From Diabrotica undecimpunctata (taxonomy: Eukaryota; Arthropoda; Insecta; Coleoptera; Chrysomelidae), in NCBI RefSeq assembly GCF_040954645.1, contig NC_092806.1, positions 110,452,731-110,516,730 on the forward strand: DNA of 64,000 nucleotides, given 5' to 3'. The notes under the pieces are model-generated. The model was not told where the DNA came from and did not search any database. It worked only from the letters and a program-made list of their open reading frames with translations. Position numbers and translations under genes: made by a program. Positions 1-10,292 of the stretch are shown here, piece after piece; position 1 is the first letter of the stretch, and every line of letters begins with the position of its first letter.

Positions 1-1640
1 TCCATCTCTGTTGCTCTTATTTTGTTTTTGGTTTTCTTATTTATTGTCCAATTTTCACACCCATAAGTGAGGATACTTCTTGTCATGGTATTATATATTT
101 TTTTCTTTGTTTTCATGCTGATGATCTTATCCCATGGTACCAGGTTCAATTTTCGTATGCAGTCTCTTGTTTGTCCTAGTCTATTTTTTATATCTTCCTC
201 CGTTGTTCCTTTGTTTGATATTATGAAACCTAAATACTTATACTTGTCTGTTCTTTTGATTTGTTTACCTTCGTCTATTTCCAGCTGTTTTATTTCTGTA
301 TTCTGCGTTGTTAGGTATTCAGTTTTCTTTAGGTTTATTTCCATCCCATTCTTTGTATATTCCTGCTCCAGTTTTCTCATCATAAAACTGAGGTCATCCT
401 CGTCTTGTGCGATCACTATTTGGTCGTCGGCAAAACTTAGCGTATATAGATATTCGTTCCTTACTGGTATACCCATTCCTTCGCACTTTCTTTTCCATGG
501 TTTCAGGGTTTTTTCCAGGAACATTTTGAACAGGGTGGGGAATGTGGAGCAACCCTGTAGTAGTCCCTTTGTCGTCTTAAATGGACTGCATATTCTATTG
601 CCCGTTTTGATAGCTACTTCGTTATTCTTGTAGAGTGCTTTTACCGCGTTTATTAATCTTCGTGGAACTTCGATGTCTTCCATTGCTTCCCATAGCTTGG
701 TTCTAGGTATTGAGTCATATGCCTTCTTAAGATCAACAAAAGCCAGATGGACGGATCTATTTTTGGCCATTCTTTTTTCTATTAGTTGTTCGACCGTGTA
801 AATGTGATCTAAGCATGCTTTCCCCGCTGTGAAACCTGCCTGGTCTTCTCCGATTTTATCTTGTATATATATTTCTAATTTTTCCTTTATGGTCTTTCCA
901 TACAGTCTGCCTATAGACGATATAATGCTGATTCCCCGATAGTTTTCGCAGTTTTTTCTATTTCCTTTCTTGTATATTGATGTCATATATGCTTGGGTCC
1001 ATTCTGCCAGTAAGTCTTCTCCATTCAGTGCTCTCTCAAACATTTTATGTATCATACGGAATAACTTTTCCGATCCGTTTTTTATCAATTCATTTGGTAT
1101 TCCGCCGGGACCTTCTGCTTTTTTGTTCTTTAGAGTTTTGATCGTTCTTTTTACCTCAGCTAGGCTTAATTCGATTTCCTCATGTGTGTAGATTTCTATT
1201 CCGTCTATTTCTGATTGTTTGAATTCGGGGCGGTCTTCGGTTAGCAATTTTTTATAGTATTCTTGCCATTCGTTTTCTTTGATTTGACCGATCTTGATTT
1301 TCTCTGTCTTATTTCTTTGGAGCGACTTTAAGATGCGCCATGACTCTGAATTTCCCGTTCCTCCTATGTGCTGTTCTATCTCTGTGCATGTTTTCCCATC
1401 TTTCATTTTTTTCATTTGCTACTTTTCTTTTCACTTCTTTATTTTTTTTTCTGTCCAATTCCAAGTCCTCATAGTTTTTTGTGTTCAGGTATTTTATACG
1501 AAGTTCTTTTTTCTCTTTTATGAATGTTAGTGTGTCTTCGGTTAATTTCGTAGTTTGGTGGGTGTATTTGCGTAGTTGCGTAACAACAATATTTAATATT
1601 TTTATTCCATTTTGTATCATATTATCATATCACAGTTTAT
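1..1640 (-). mobile_element. LINE ORF2 fragment (RT domain), nearly intact, runs off left edge
   Basis: This is the RT of a non-LTR retrotransposon, read right to left. From about 1395 down to base 1 I read one frame without a stop. It carries, in order, the KNKKAEGPGGIP box (about 1090-1120), the NYRGIS box, box A FVDLKKAYDSI (about 710-740), LLQGCS, the catalytic FADD (423-434), and the TYGCENW thumb motif near base 50. Upstream, 1309-1620 holds a 103-codon basic, helical stretch that looks like the linker between endonuclease and RT. It lies in another frame, so one frameshift sits near 1390. No endonuclease domain is seen beyond 1640, so the copy is probably 5' truncated there. FADD replaces the usual YADD, which many LINEs tolerate. 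Family is uncertain; the TYG..W motif is of the kind seen in insect RTE/CR1-like elements. Confidence 0.85.
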
Positions 1641-2542
1641 ATTAGTTTTAAGGTTTAGGTTCGTAAAATTCTTTTGTACCATTTAATAATCTGTACGGGT
1701 GCCGATAGCTTAGATTCAAAAGAACTTTCCAGACATAAGCTTCTAAAGTCATCAAAGAATCATAACAATGAAACAATCATTAGTAATTTCCAAATTATCG
1801 GTTTGAGTTATCCGAAAAATCCCAACAGCAACGTAAGTTAAAAAATAACCTTTCCTATCGACTATAAACCTACTCAGGTAATTTTACCACTGAAAGGAGA
1901 GTTAAAGGTTGCGAAATGTAAACAGATCCTTCATATACGTCGAGGGCCAAGACATAGAATAACAGAACAACTGTGTTGGTTGTTCTCTGGTTGAGATCAG
2001 ATCGAATCCAGCATTGGGTGAGCTCGAAGCTCCTGTTCACGCTAGCCGCACTTCAGAACATTTAACTTAGTCTGAATATTAATAATTATACTCAACTCGT
2101 GTCAATTGCATCACCGACAAGTTCTCTAGTTTTTTTTGCACATACATTCAAGACGACTAGATTTCGTAAATTAGTTGTCGTAGGCAAGTTATCAGCGTAC
2201 AAAATAGGTAATTGTAACTGTTTAAATAGACTTAAAACGTTATTTACGAAATTTTTATTTGTCCCAGATTTCTAGTCCTTCAAAACAGTATAGAAAAGTG
2301 AACCTATTTTCCTAAGGACAAAACTTGTTCCCTAAGGGAAAAACCAGCGACCTATGACTCGTGCGCGAAACAAAGGCGTGTGAGGACAAATACATCTACA
2401 TCTTCGCATAGCTATATTGAGGACGTCCAAATTATTAGATGAAAAACCAGAATGAATATTTACAGAATCCTAATTTGACCTATGAATGTGATAACCCATG
2501 GATGTGTGATCTTGGTTATAACAAAAAGAGCTAAATAACAAC
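1641..2542. other. No gene recognised
   Basis: AT-rich sequence with short ORFs only. I see no RT motifs, TIRs or tRNA-like structure. It separates the LINE on the left from the IS630-type transposon on the right. Confidence 0.6.
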
Positions 2543-2544
2543 TA

Positions 2545-2581
2545 TAGTCGGTTCGCTATATTTACGCGGGTTTCGGATTAA
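2545..2581 (+). repeat. Left TIR of IS630/Tc1-type element
   Basis: 37-bp terminal inverted repeat preceded by the TA duplication at 2543-2544. Identical to the reverse complement of 4321-4357. Confidence 0.95.
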
Positions 2582-2978
2582 AAATTTTATTGTAAGTACC
2601 CAGTTTTAATTACCTGCTCTTTGGGGAAATATCAACTGGTCAAATGAAATGAAAAATAATCCATAACTTTTTTTAATTAAATAATAATGGAAAATCTTTT
2701 ATATAATTGACAGTATAATAAGGAGAATTACTTCATTAATGGAGTCTAATGTGGCTAATATAAACCTAATAATAATTTTATATTACACTTCACACAGAAA
2801 ATATGGTCTATGTATATTTGTTCCATGGAGAGAATTTCTAATGAAAAATAAAAAAATTTAACTTGCCAACAAAAATGAAAATCAGTCATTATCATCAAAA
2901 ATATCATAATCGTCATCATCATCACTGTCATCACCATTAATTGTTATTATGATTGGACTTATTTCGTTTATTTAATTT

Positions 2979-4123
2979 TTACGAGTCCACCAATCTTCTA
3001 TTAGTTTCTCGCACTTGAATACAGTTGCACCACACTTCTGGAGTTACAATTGAAAGTGCCTTTCGCCAAGTTTCCCGAACTGCGTCGTCGCTATAACCGT
3101 TAGGCCCAATATGATTGTCATGATATTGTTTTGCTATTCCCCATATATATTCGATGGGATTAAACTGGCAATGATACGGTGGCAGACGTAAAACTTGATG
3201 ACCGTAACTTTCAATAATCTGATCCACAACAAAGGTTGTGTGAATGGTATATGTTCCTTTGTCAACCATTCTTTAATTTTATTAACAGTCCAAGAATTCG
3301 TTGGACTTTTGTTTAATACTTGGTAAGGTGCATATTCTAAAATAATTACGCTGGGCTCACTTAAACCTGGGAGAAGTTTTTCATGTAACCATTTTACAAA
3401 CATTTCTGTGTTCATATTATCGTGATAGTCACTTGATTTTGATTTAGATGAAAATATTAAATCAGCACCTTCTATAAAACCCGATTTCCCTCCTGCATGT
3501 AAAATTATGTGTCGCTTCCCTTCTCCATCAGTAAGTTTGATAGACTTTACGTTATCATCTTGCCATATTCTCTTGGTTGCACCCCTAGAAAATGTCCATG
3601 TTTGGTCTAAATATATAAAATTTGCCCTTTCTTCTTTTAATTTAGAATATTTTCTTAGAAAGTTAATTCTTTTATGCACAACAGAACTTCTTTCACAAAG
3701 GGCTTTTCTGTTATCCTCCTTTTGAAATTTGAAACCCAAATTATCTATCACTTGCCATAGACTTGTTCTGCCAATTTCGTAAAATTTTCTATCTTTTAAT
3801 TCCGAGAGAATTGTATTTAAGGTCACACGTTCCTTGTTGGCTCGCATTCGATAAATGGTATCACGAATTTCAAATTTTTTTCCATCTGGAATATCTTTCG
3901 TTTTCAATGATAGGCGAGTTTTTCGGTGATCTTCTTTCAGCCGTTCATTATTGCGATTTTGTAATACTCCTCTTAGTTTGGTTTCACTAATTCCTAGAGC
4001 ATCACATACGCGTTGTTGAACAGACATTACCGATTTTAAAGGACCGCCATTTTATTTTTCATCCGTAAAATACTTATGTACACTACAAATTAGACTATCT
4101 ACATCTAACACACGTCTAGGCAT
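2979..4123 (-). pseudogene. DDE transposase (IS630/Tc1-like), disabled
   Basis: The likely original start is the ATG at 4123 (MPRRVLDVDSL...), in frame with the longest ORF but cut off by TAA at 4052-4054; the remaining open frame restarts at 4027. The N-terminal part (about residues 1-110) looks like helix-turn-helix DNA-binding sequence. The catalytic part shows IYLDQTW (first Asp), then VIILEYAPYQ where relatives usually have LDNAPYH. The second catalytic Asp is therefore Glu and the flanking Asn and His are also changed. The third acidic residue is in LPPYHCQFNPIEYIW. Between these the frame shifts, so the C-terminal 96 codons (2979-3269) lie in another frame. Three defects (stop, active-site change, frameshift) make it very unlikely to be functional. 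Known of the family: cut-and-paste transposition at TA sites. Confidence 0.88.
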
Positions 4124-4320
4124 TTTTAAATATTTCCATCAAACATACAATGTCAACACTGGCAAAGAATTAATTCAACTGCAATATTGTAACAAATTTA
4201 TACCTACCCTAATGTTATTTTAATGTATTTTAAAATATGACCATTAATGCAGTTTTTACCTAATTTTCTGTGAAGTCGTTTACTGCAACTGGTTATCAAT
4301 GAGTCATTAGCATAATTTTG

Positions 4321-4357
4321 TTAATCCGAAACCCGCGTAAATATAGCGAACCGACTA
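4321..4357 (-). repeat. Right TIR of IS630/Tc1-type element
   Basis: Mirror copy of the left TIR, followed by TA at 4358-4359. Confidence 0.95.
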
Positions 4358-4387
4358 TAAGGATATTTGAGAGAAACATGTTGCAAC

Positions 4388-4569
4388 GCAAAAATTGTAA
4401 ATTTTTTTTATTATATACAATGTTTTTCACCTATATCTTACCAAAAATATGTAGGCGATAATATTAAAAATTATGCCAAGTGTACGAACGTTTTGTTTTC
4501 AATTAAAGTATATAAAAATCAACGTTATAAAAATATTTAATACAGTAGATTTTAGATCCACCTTTTAAA
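4388..4569 (+). repeat. Dispersed repeat, copy 1 (empty-site paralogue)
   Basis: About 180 bp that recurs at 6412-6600 with many point differences and small indels. Shared landmarks include TTTTTTTTATTATATACAATG, a segment beginning CCAAGTGTACGAACG, GTATATAAAAATCAAC and the end CACCTTTTAAA. It has no ORF. Here the repeat runs on into TTTGGATGTGG, whereas copy 2 is interrupted at that point by the LOA-like LINE copy A. Nature of the repeat is unknown. Confidence 0.75.
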
Positions 4570-6411
4570 TTTGGATGTGGATACACATCCCATGGAAGTT
4601 TGAAGGGATAACTACAGTGTTAGATCCAAATTACCGAGTGATGCATATTGTTGGGAAAGGTATACACAAATCTCCCAGAAAAGCTTCTGTAGTAAACGCA
4701 TAGAAGGTAATCTATGCTCCAGGAGTACCATGCTCTGGCGGTATATAGGTACATATACATGAGAAAGATACGAAAGAACGTTATTAAAAAACTGATTTTA
4801 AATAAGTGTCGTGTTCTGTTCTTTTAATTGCTGTGTTCTTGTAGCCTTGTGGATTTTCAAACGTTGAATATTTTGAGTACCTGTTTATAATATGTCGATA
4901 ATAATAGGTATTCTAAGTTTCGAGTCAAAGGAATGTTATTAGAGTGATTCGTCTGGGTTGCTGGTAAATGCTCTAAATATTCCTCAGAGCCAGTGTATAC
5001 AAACAATACATTGTCAATTTAATTAATATACTGTAAAGGTATACTCGAGGAAATTTAAGATTTGCCGTCTTACATTCTTTGAAATATTTGCGAAATATAT
5101 TGTAATGGTATTCAATTCTATATTAAAAGTAATTTAAATACAATCTTAGTCATATTAATGACTTATTCGCTAATCTTCTTAACATATTTCATTTCTTTTT
5201 CAAATAAAAGACGATTATGTTGGAAACAAAAATTATTAAAATTAATCTTCAAAGATCGTTGACAATATCCGCGAGGGAATCTCGAAATAGACAACAGCCT
5301 CTTTTCTTACCACCCTCCCGCCCCGCTTAATTTCCGGTAGGCGCATTGCCAACATTGACAATGGAAATCCCACGTGTGTCGCAGCGTGCCTAGAAATAAG
5401 TGCGAGAGGATCAAAAGGGAACAATGCGCTACTTTAGTATCAAGGTGGGTTTCGTAACAAATTTGGACGCTAATAATATAGATATGCAAATATCGCAGAC
5501 TAAAAGAAAAAAATCAGAATGACGCACATTGTAACAAAGCGAAAATTTATATTTTTAGCAGCGACGGAACAAATTCTTGCTAAATAATTATCGTTTTAGT
5601 ATCATAGGCATCAATAAGAGCCGAGAATCTGCTACAAAATAGGTCTTAAAAAAATGAACATGACCAATGAGAACTTAATAAATATTAACACGTATAATAA
5701 AGTTTTTATCCCCATTTGATCTTTGTAATTTTATTATATGAAGGATTCGATAGTTGCTCATTCTGCTAAGTTTTAAAACATATTAACTTGAAATAACAGA
5801 ATTATAAAATGAAATAGCGCAGACAATGAGATCATAAGAATCTGTTGGACCGTTCAGTAAAATGCGGAAATCTAAAACAGATTAGAGTTGTTTGGGATAC
5901 TTTTATGACATATGCAATTCGGTTGTAGTGAGGAATAAAATACATCTCAGATTCAAGGATATTCAAGGTTAAACTTTATATATTTTATATTCTCGCTGAA
6001 AGATGCCAATTAAGTATTTTAGCTGAAAAATTTAAGATAAGGGTATGTTTACAGCTCAAATAATTCCTTCGTGCAGTTGCTTCGAAACTTAGAGTGACCA
6101 CGGTGATTGTCAACTTCTGTGGCAGTGATGACCAGTTAGAAAAAGCCACCTAATATTTATCTTATATATCAAGTTCTAAAGCATGTGAATATCCTTTATA
6201 ATATTTAATATTTCTTTAAAATTGAAAATTCCAGTGATGTCATTGGTCTGTGTTGAAATTGTTATTTACTGCCTTTGAAAATAAAAATATTTAAATACAT
6301 TCTAAAATAAAGTTTATCTCATTTTTGAGTTCAATAAGCCTAAATAAAATTCTAAATCTAAATTTAATTTGTTTAACTTGCAAAAAACTAAGTAAGGTAG
6401 CCTTGTAATTA
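4570..6411. other. No gene recognised
   Basis: Mostly AT-rich. A GC-richer island at about 5265-5440 is open on the minus strand for 60 codons in two frames, but I recognise no domain. No TIRs or RT motifs were seen. Confidence 0.5.
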
Positions 6412-6600
6412 ACGAAAAAATTGATAATTTTTTTTATTATATACAATGTTTCTCACCTATATTTTACCAAAAGTATGTTAGAAATAATTTTAATAATAAT
6501 GCCAAGTGTATGAACGTTTTGTTTTCAATTAGTATCAAGTATATAAAAATCAACTGTGCAAAAATATTTTACGCTGTAGATTTTATATGCACCTTTTAAA
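6412..6600 (+). repeat. Dispersed repeat, copy 2 (interrupted by LINE copy A)
   Basis: Diverged direct repeat of 4388-4569, ending CACCTTTTAAA exactly where the LOA-like LINE begins. Comparison with copy 1 therefore gives the pre-insertion sequence on this side. Confidence 0.75.
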
Positions 6601-6933
6601 CCTCCGATAGTGGATGCACGACCTTAACGTAGGTTCGGAGGATTAAGCTGACTGTTAATATAGGGCTGTAGTCTGAGGAAGTGGAAAAAGTATGTTTGTG
6701 CGAATAAATGGGATCTCCCTTATAAGGAGCTCTCCGTTAATCCAATCTAGGCCGAAGCGGAGGCTGAACCAAAACGTTTACCTTAGCCTGAAGCCGGAGT
6801 TGATGATGGACAGCAATGTTGATCTCAACTTTCAGCCCAAGCGGAGGCTGGAAAAGAACCACGTTAGGGGAATCGGCCAAAGAGCCGCAGAATTTATGCT
6901 GCCGAGACAAAAAGAAGGAGGACGACCAGAGAA

Positions 6934-7660
6934 GTGATGAGAAAAGCACCCGCTAGAGAAGCTCATCTCTCTCCAGATCCAATCAAAACAAAGGTAAAGG
7001 TGCCCATATTAGAGGCTGACAACGGTTCAACCTCCAAAAGAGCACAGAGACAGACAGCCTCCGGTGTGAAGCCCCTTCACCTAAGTTCCTCAACGGAGGG
7101 CACTCCGCAGGAGCATACGAAGTCACGCAGTGCTGGAAACGCCGCTGGAAAAGGTTACAGCTATCCCCAAACCGCGAAATAAGGCACCACTGGCTGTTGA
7201 AAGTCAAGATAAGCTCCCAAAGCGTACCAAAGCCCCTCTATGGATCCCGGAACCTCTGATGACCCAGAAAGAGTGCTGCGAAGGTTAACGGCGCAAAATC
7301 AAGACATAGGAGTTGCGAGATGGTGCACCTTCTACCATGAGGTAAAAAAGGATTTTAAAGAGCACCTGTTCGTCTTCGGAATCGGAGACGAGGACATGGC
7401 TGTCCTTAGAAAAAGGGGAATGAGGCTGAGCTACACGTTCATCTCATTGATTCTAAAAACAAGCACCAACAAAGTGAAGGACACCTCCTTGGAACCAGGA
7501 ACCTCAGAAACTCAGCAGACGACGACGGCTACTAAGACTGAGACACCCCTGGTCCGGGAGACGACCATCAGACGGTGGTCGACGAACTCTGCAGAGAAGG
7601 CGCCGAAACGACTAAGGTTGCCCATTCCTCAACCGAGGAGGAAATGGACACATAAAAGAA
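6934..7660 (+). pseudogene. LINE ORF1 remnant (DUF4780-like)
   Basis: Fragments align in order with copy B ORF1: an APxREAHxSP basic/proline region, then (7240 on) SDDPERVLRRL, RWCTFYHEVKK and LFVFGIGDEDMAVL, the conserved core of the DUF4780-like domain. The frame is broken by stops and shifts, notably near 7180 and after 7560. Product would be the RNA-binding/chaperone-type ORF1 protein of the LINE. Confidence 0.75.
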
Positions 7661-7679
7661 CTGGAACGATACCTAATCC

Positions 7680-9152
7680 ATGGGCAAGGACGTCGGAAAA
7701 AATTAGGTTACTATTATTTAATGCAACCTCCAACACAAAAAGATGGCAACGGCGACACTATGCCGCCGCCTGGACGTAACGAAGGATACAATAGCACTAA
7801 TCCAAGAACCTTGGATAATTATGACCAAAATAACTGGTTTTAGCAGTCTAAACTGTCAAATTTTCAGCTTACCAAGCAATCAATAACCGAGAACAACAGC
7901 CATTTATGTTCCCAGGAATATCAAAGCCTCCCCCATGGCGCAGTTTTGCACCTTAGACGTAACTGCGATTAAAGTGAAATGCCCATGTGAAAAGAGCAAA
8001 AATAGAGAGTTGATATTAGCATCGGTCTACCTACCCTCAGATGCAGCCATCCTACCACCAACAAAGGAGATGGAAGATTTGGTAGACCATTGTCTCAGCC
8101 AGAAGCTAGAACTCATTATCGGTTGCGATTCGAACTCTCACCATCTAAGCTAGGGAAGCAGAGATAACAACGCAAAGTCTCTTTATGCCTATGTTATTAG
8201 AAAAGATTTGTATATCTTAAATAGAGGCACCGAACCTACCTTTATTAATGTTCGTAGCCAAACAGTCATAGATATCCCGCTAGCAAGAGCTGAAATATCG
8301 AGTAAACTTCCGAACTGGCAGGTATCGGAGGACATCTTTATGTCTGACCACCGCTGTCTAATTTATAATATTAGTCTAGAAAAAAGCCTTATTAAATCTC
8401 GCAACTATAGGACGGATATAGAACTCTACAACCGACTCTTAGAAGATGCTCTGCGGAATGAAAAGGCTTTAAATCCAGAAACTAATACAATATTGGAAAG
8501 GTATACGGTATCTATCCAAAACAAAATAAGCTATGCTTACAAAAAATCCTGTCCGATAGATATTCCAGGAAAGTCGCAAAATCAACTCTTGGTCGTGCAC
8601 TGAATTGGAACACCTTAGGAAGACAGCCAGAACAGATCTTAATAGAGCAAAACGCACCAAACTCAAAGAGGATTGAGATTCTTGTCAATCAAACCTCAGA
8701 GAGTTTAAGAAAGTCTACAGAAAAAGACAAAATGCTGCTTGGAGAACCTTCTGTGAGGAAATCGAAAATTTTTCGCTGGCTTCCAGGCTGCAAAAAGCGC
8801 TCTAAAAGGACCCACATCGGCATATCGGCATATTAACGAAGGAATATGAAAGAAAAACTTCCAACCTTTGCGAAAGTGTTGATATCCTGATGAAAACACA
8901 CTTCCCCGGTTCTAGCGCCTCAACAGCACCAAACTAGACGGAAGAAACCATCATACCCTCACTGAACGACTGGCATCTCGCCAGAACAATGATTAATGAG
9001 GAACAGGTAAGATGGGCCATATTGTGCTTTACCCCTTTCAAGTCACCCGGGCCTGACGGCATATATTCAGCCCTACTAGGGTAGGGACTATGTATCCTTC
9101 TGTCGCACCTTGTGGGAATATTCAGAGCCTCTTTTGCTCTGAGATTAAAAAA
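7680..9152 (+). pseudogene. LINE ORF2 remnant (endonuclease and start of RT)
   Basis: Begins MGKDVGKN-like at 7680. Recognisable pieces: ASVYLPSDAA and IIGCDSNSHHLS (endonuclease; the motif is cut by a stop), SDHRCLIYN (8343 on; catalytic SDH), then FTPFKSPGPDGIY (about 9030-9065) of the RT. Many stops and frameshifts; the RT active-site region is absent because homology ends at about 9152. Confidence 0.8.
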
Positions 9153-9489
9153 TATGAGTCCTACTGTACTAGATCAAATTTAATTTTCAAAGAAATGTAA
9201 TAGCTGGTCTTCACACTGTAGCTTTTTTTGAATATAAATGATACATCTGTAAAAGAGGAAGCGCCATCCTGAAGCGACTAACACAAAAAACTTCCAGAAC
9301 TCAGAAGAAGTTTCGGAGAATGGAAGATTCTTATTAACTTTTAATGGGACGCAGGACGGGTGTATACTGAATATGATACTAAGTAAATATGTATGAAATT
9401 AAAATAAAACCTTTTGTAGCCTCAGTGTGTCTCGTTATTTAACAGCAATTCCGCCTACCGTTACAACCAACTAGAATTTCTCATTTACT
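9153..9489. other. No gene recognised; AATAAA near 9400
   Basis: Short AT-rich stretch between two LINE remnants. TTAAAATAAAACC near 9400 followed by a CCGCCTACCGTTACAACC-like end is faintly LTR-like, but no matching second LTR or TG start was found. Confidence 0.35.
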
Positions 9490-10107
9490 GTGCTTCTTTT
9501 TCTTCTTCGTTCTTGTATGTAGGCTTTAAGGCCTGTCTATTCTTCAATATTAGCCCCCTAAATTGTTTAAATAATCGCACCATCTTTTTCTTGGTACCTA
9601 TGCCAATACTTCTTCGTCTATTTGGTGACTTATCTGTGCTATTAGTACTATCCTATCTTCTGCCATTCTACTAATGTGTTCGTTCCACTCCTGTTTCCGT
9701 TTTGTCACCCATCCATTTATGTCTTCTATATTGTATGCTCTTCTTATTTTTTCGCTTCTCTCCCTATCCAACAGACTTTTCCCTGATAGTCGTCGGAGTA
9801 TTTTCATCTCTGTTATTTCTAGTAGTCGTCTCGTTTTAGATGTGTCAGGTCTTGTCTCCGCCGTGTATGTTAATATAGGTCTAATTGCTGCTTTATGGAT
9901 TCTTGTTTTTGCTTCTTGTCTTTAGTGTTTGTTTGTTCTTCCAGATTGTGATATTAAGGTATCCCGCCTCTTTATTTGCTTTTAAGCTTTGTTGTCGTAC
10001 TTCTTCTTTAACATCTCCGTATCTAGTTATATCTATTCCCAGATATATAAACCTTACTTCCTGCTTTATTTTCCCATCAATTTTACGATTTTACATCGAT
10101 TTTACTC

Positions 10108-10142
10108 AATACCCACCACGATTTTACATCGTGGTGGGTATT
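10108..10142. repeat. Perfect 15-bp hairpin inside family C LINE
   Basis: The left arm 10108-10122 (AATACCCACCACGAT) pairs exactly with 10128-10142, with a TTTAC loop. CGATTTTACATCG also occurs twice directly (about 10086-10098 and 10119-10131). It interrupts the RT frame after KYPPRCKIVV, so it looks like a local duplication or inversion that arose in this copy rather than a family feature. Confidence 0.8.
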
Positions 10143-10192
10143 TAGATGTCATACATTTGGTTGTTTTTGCTGATATTATCACATTGTATTTC

Positions 10193-10203
10193 TTGGCTGT
10201 TGT
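10193..10203. repeat. TSD (left) of LOA-like copy B
   Basis: TTGGCTGTTGT, identical to 15752-15762. Removing one copy and 10204-15751 rejoins the family C reading frame: FNTTA on one side, KKYNVII on the other. Confidence 0.93.
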
Positions 10204-10292
10204 CTGTCTGTAGAGTAGGGAGGGCGAGTTAAGTTTCACAGCACTTAGGCCACAATTGACCCATTGTGCATCCTCCCAGGGAGCTGTCACCC

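Larger units (their letters stand above)
2545..4357 (-). mobile_element. IS630/Tc1-mariner-superfamily DNA transposon with perfect TIRs
   Basis: The element is bounded by TIRs identical over 37 bp: 2545-2581, beginning TAGTCGGTTCGC, and its reverse complement at 4321-4357. A TA dinucleotide flanks both ends (2543-2544 and 4358-4359), the target duplication typical of the IS630-Tc1-mariner superfamily. Inside is one transposase-like gene on the minus strand, now broken. The perfect TIRs beside a damaged gene suggest either fairly recent mobilisation in trans or slow decay of the ends. Total length is about 1.8 kb, in the normal range for the superfamily. A CAT/ATG-rich low-complexity patch (about 2885-2940) lies between the gene's 3' end and the left TIR. 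Confidence 0.92.
6601..9152 (+). mobile_element. LOA-like LINE, copy A: 5' end intact, 3' truncated, decayed
   Basis: The first bases, CCTCCGATAG, are the same as the 5' end of the full-length copy B (15751 reading leftwards), so the true 5' end is kept. The 5' UTR (6601 to about 6900) matches copy B piecewise but lacks a block near 6740. ORF1 remnants follow (about 6934-7660), then ORF2 from the ATG at 7680 through endonuclease and the first RT boxes. Homology to copy B stops at about 9152, inside the RT (after IFRAS.ALR), with the rest of the RT, RNase H and 3' end missing. Loss of the 3' rather than the 5' end is atypical for target-primed insertion and points to a later deletion or rearrangement. 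It is in opposite orientation to copy B. Confidence 0.88.
9490..10203 (-). mobile_element. LINE family C, 3' half (split by LOA-like insertion)
   Basis: Read leftwards from 10203: TTAKKYNVIISAKTTKCM (about 10160-10215), a short foldback, KIDGKIKQEVRFIYLGIDI (about 10025-10090), NKEAGYLNITIWKNK, then MKILRRLSGKSLLDRE (9598-9807), WVTKRKQEWNEHISRM, and a GAAGAAGAAAAAGAAG-rich tail near 9490. This is the thumb and C-terminal region of the same LINE family found at 40200-41190. Stops and frameshifts are common. Its upstream part continues at 15763-15975, across the LOA-like insertion. Confidence 0.85.

Noticed and set aside
2755..2937. 60-codon minus-strand ORF rich in Met, Ile and Thr
   Set aside because: It comes from an ATC/CAT low-complexity tract and has no domain.
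9380..9475. Solo LTR near AATAAAACC and CCGCCTACCGTTACAACC
   Set aside because: No TG...CA borders, duplication or second copy in the window.
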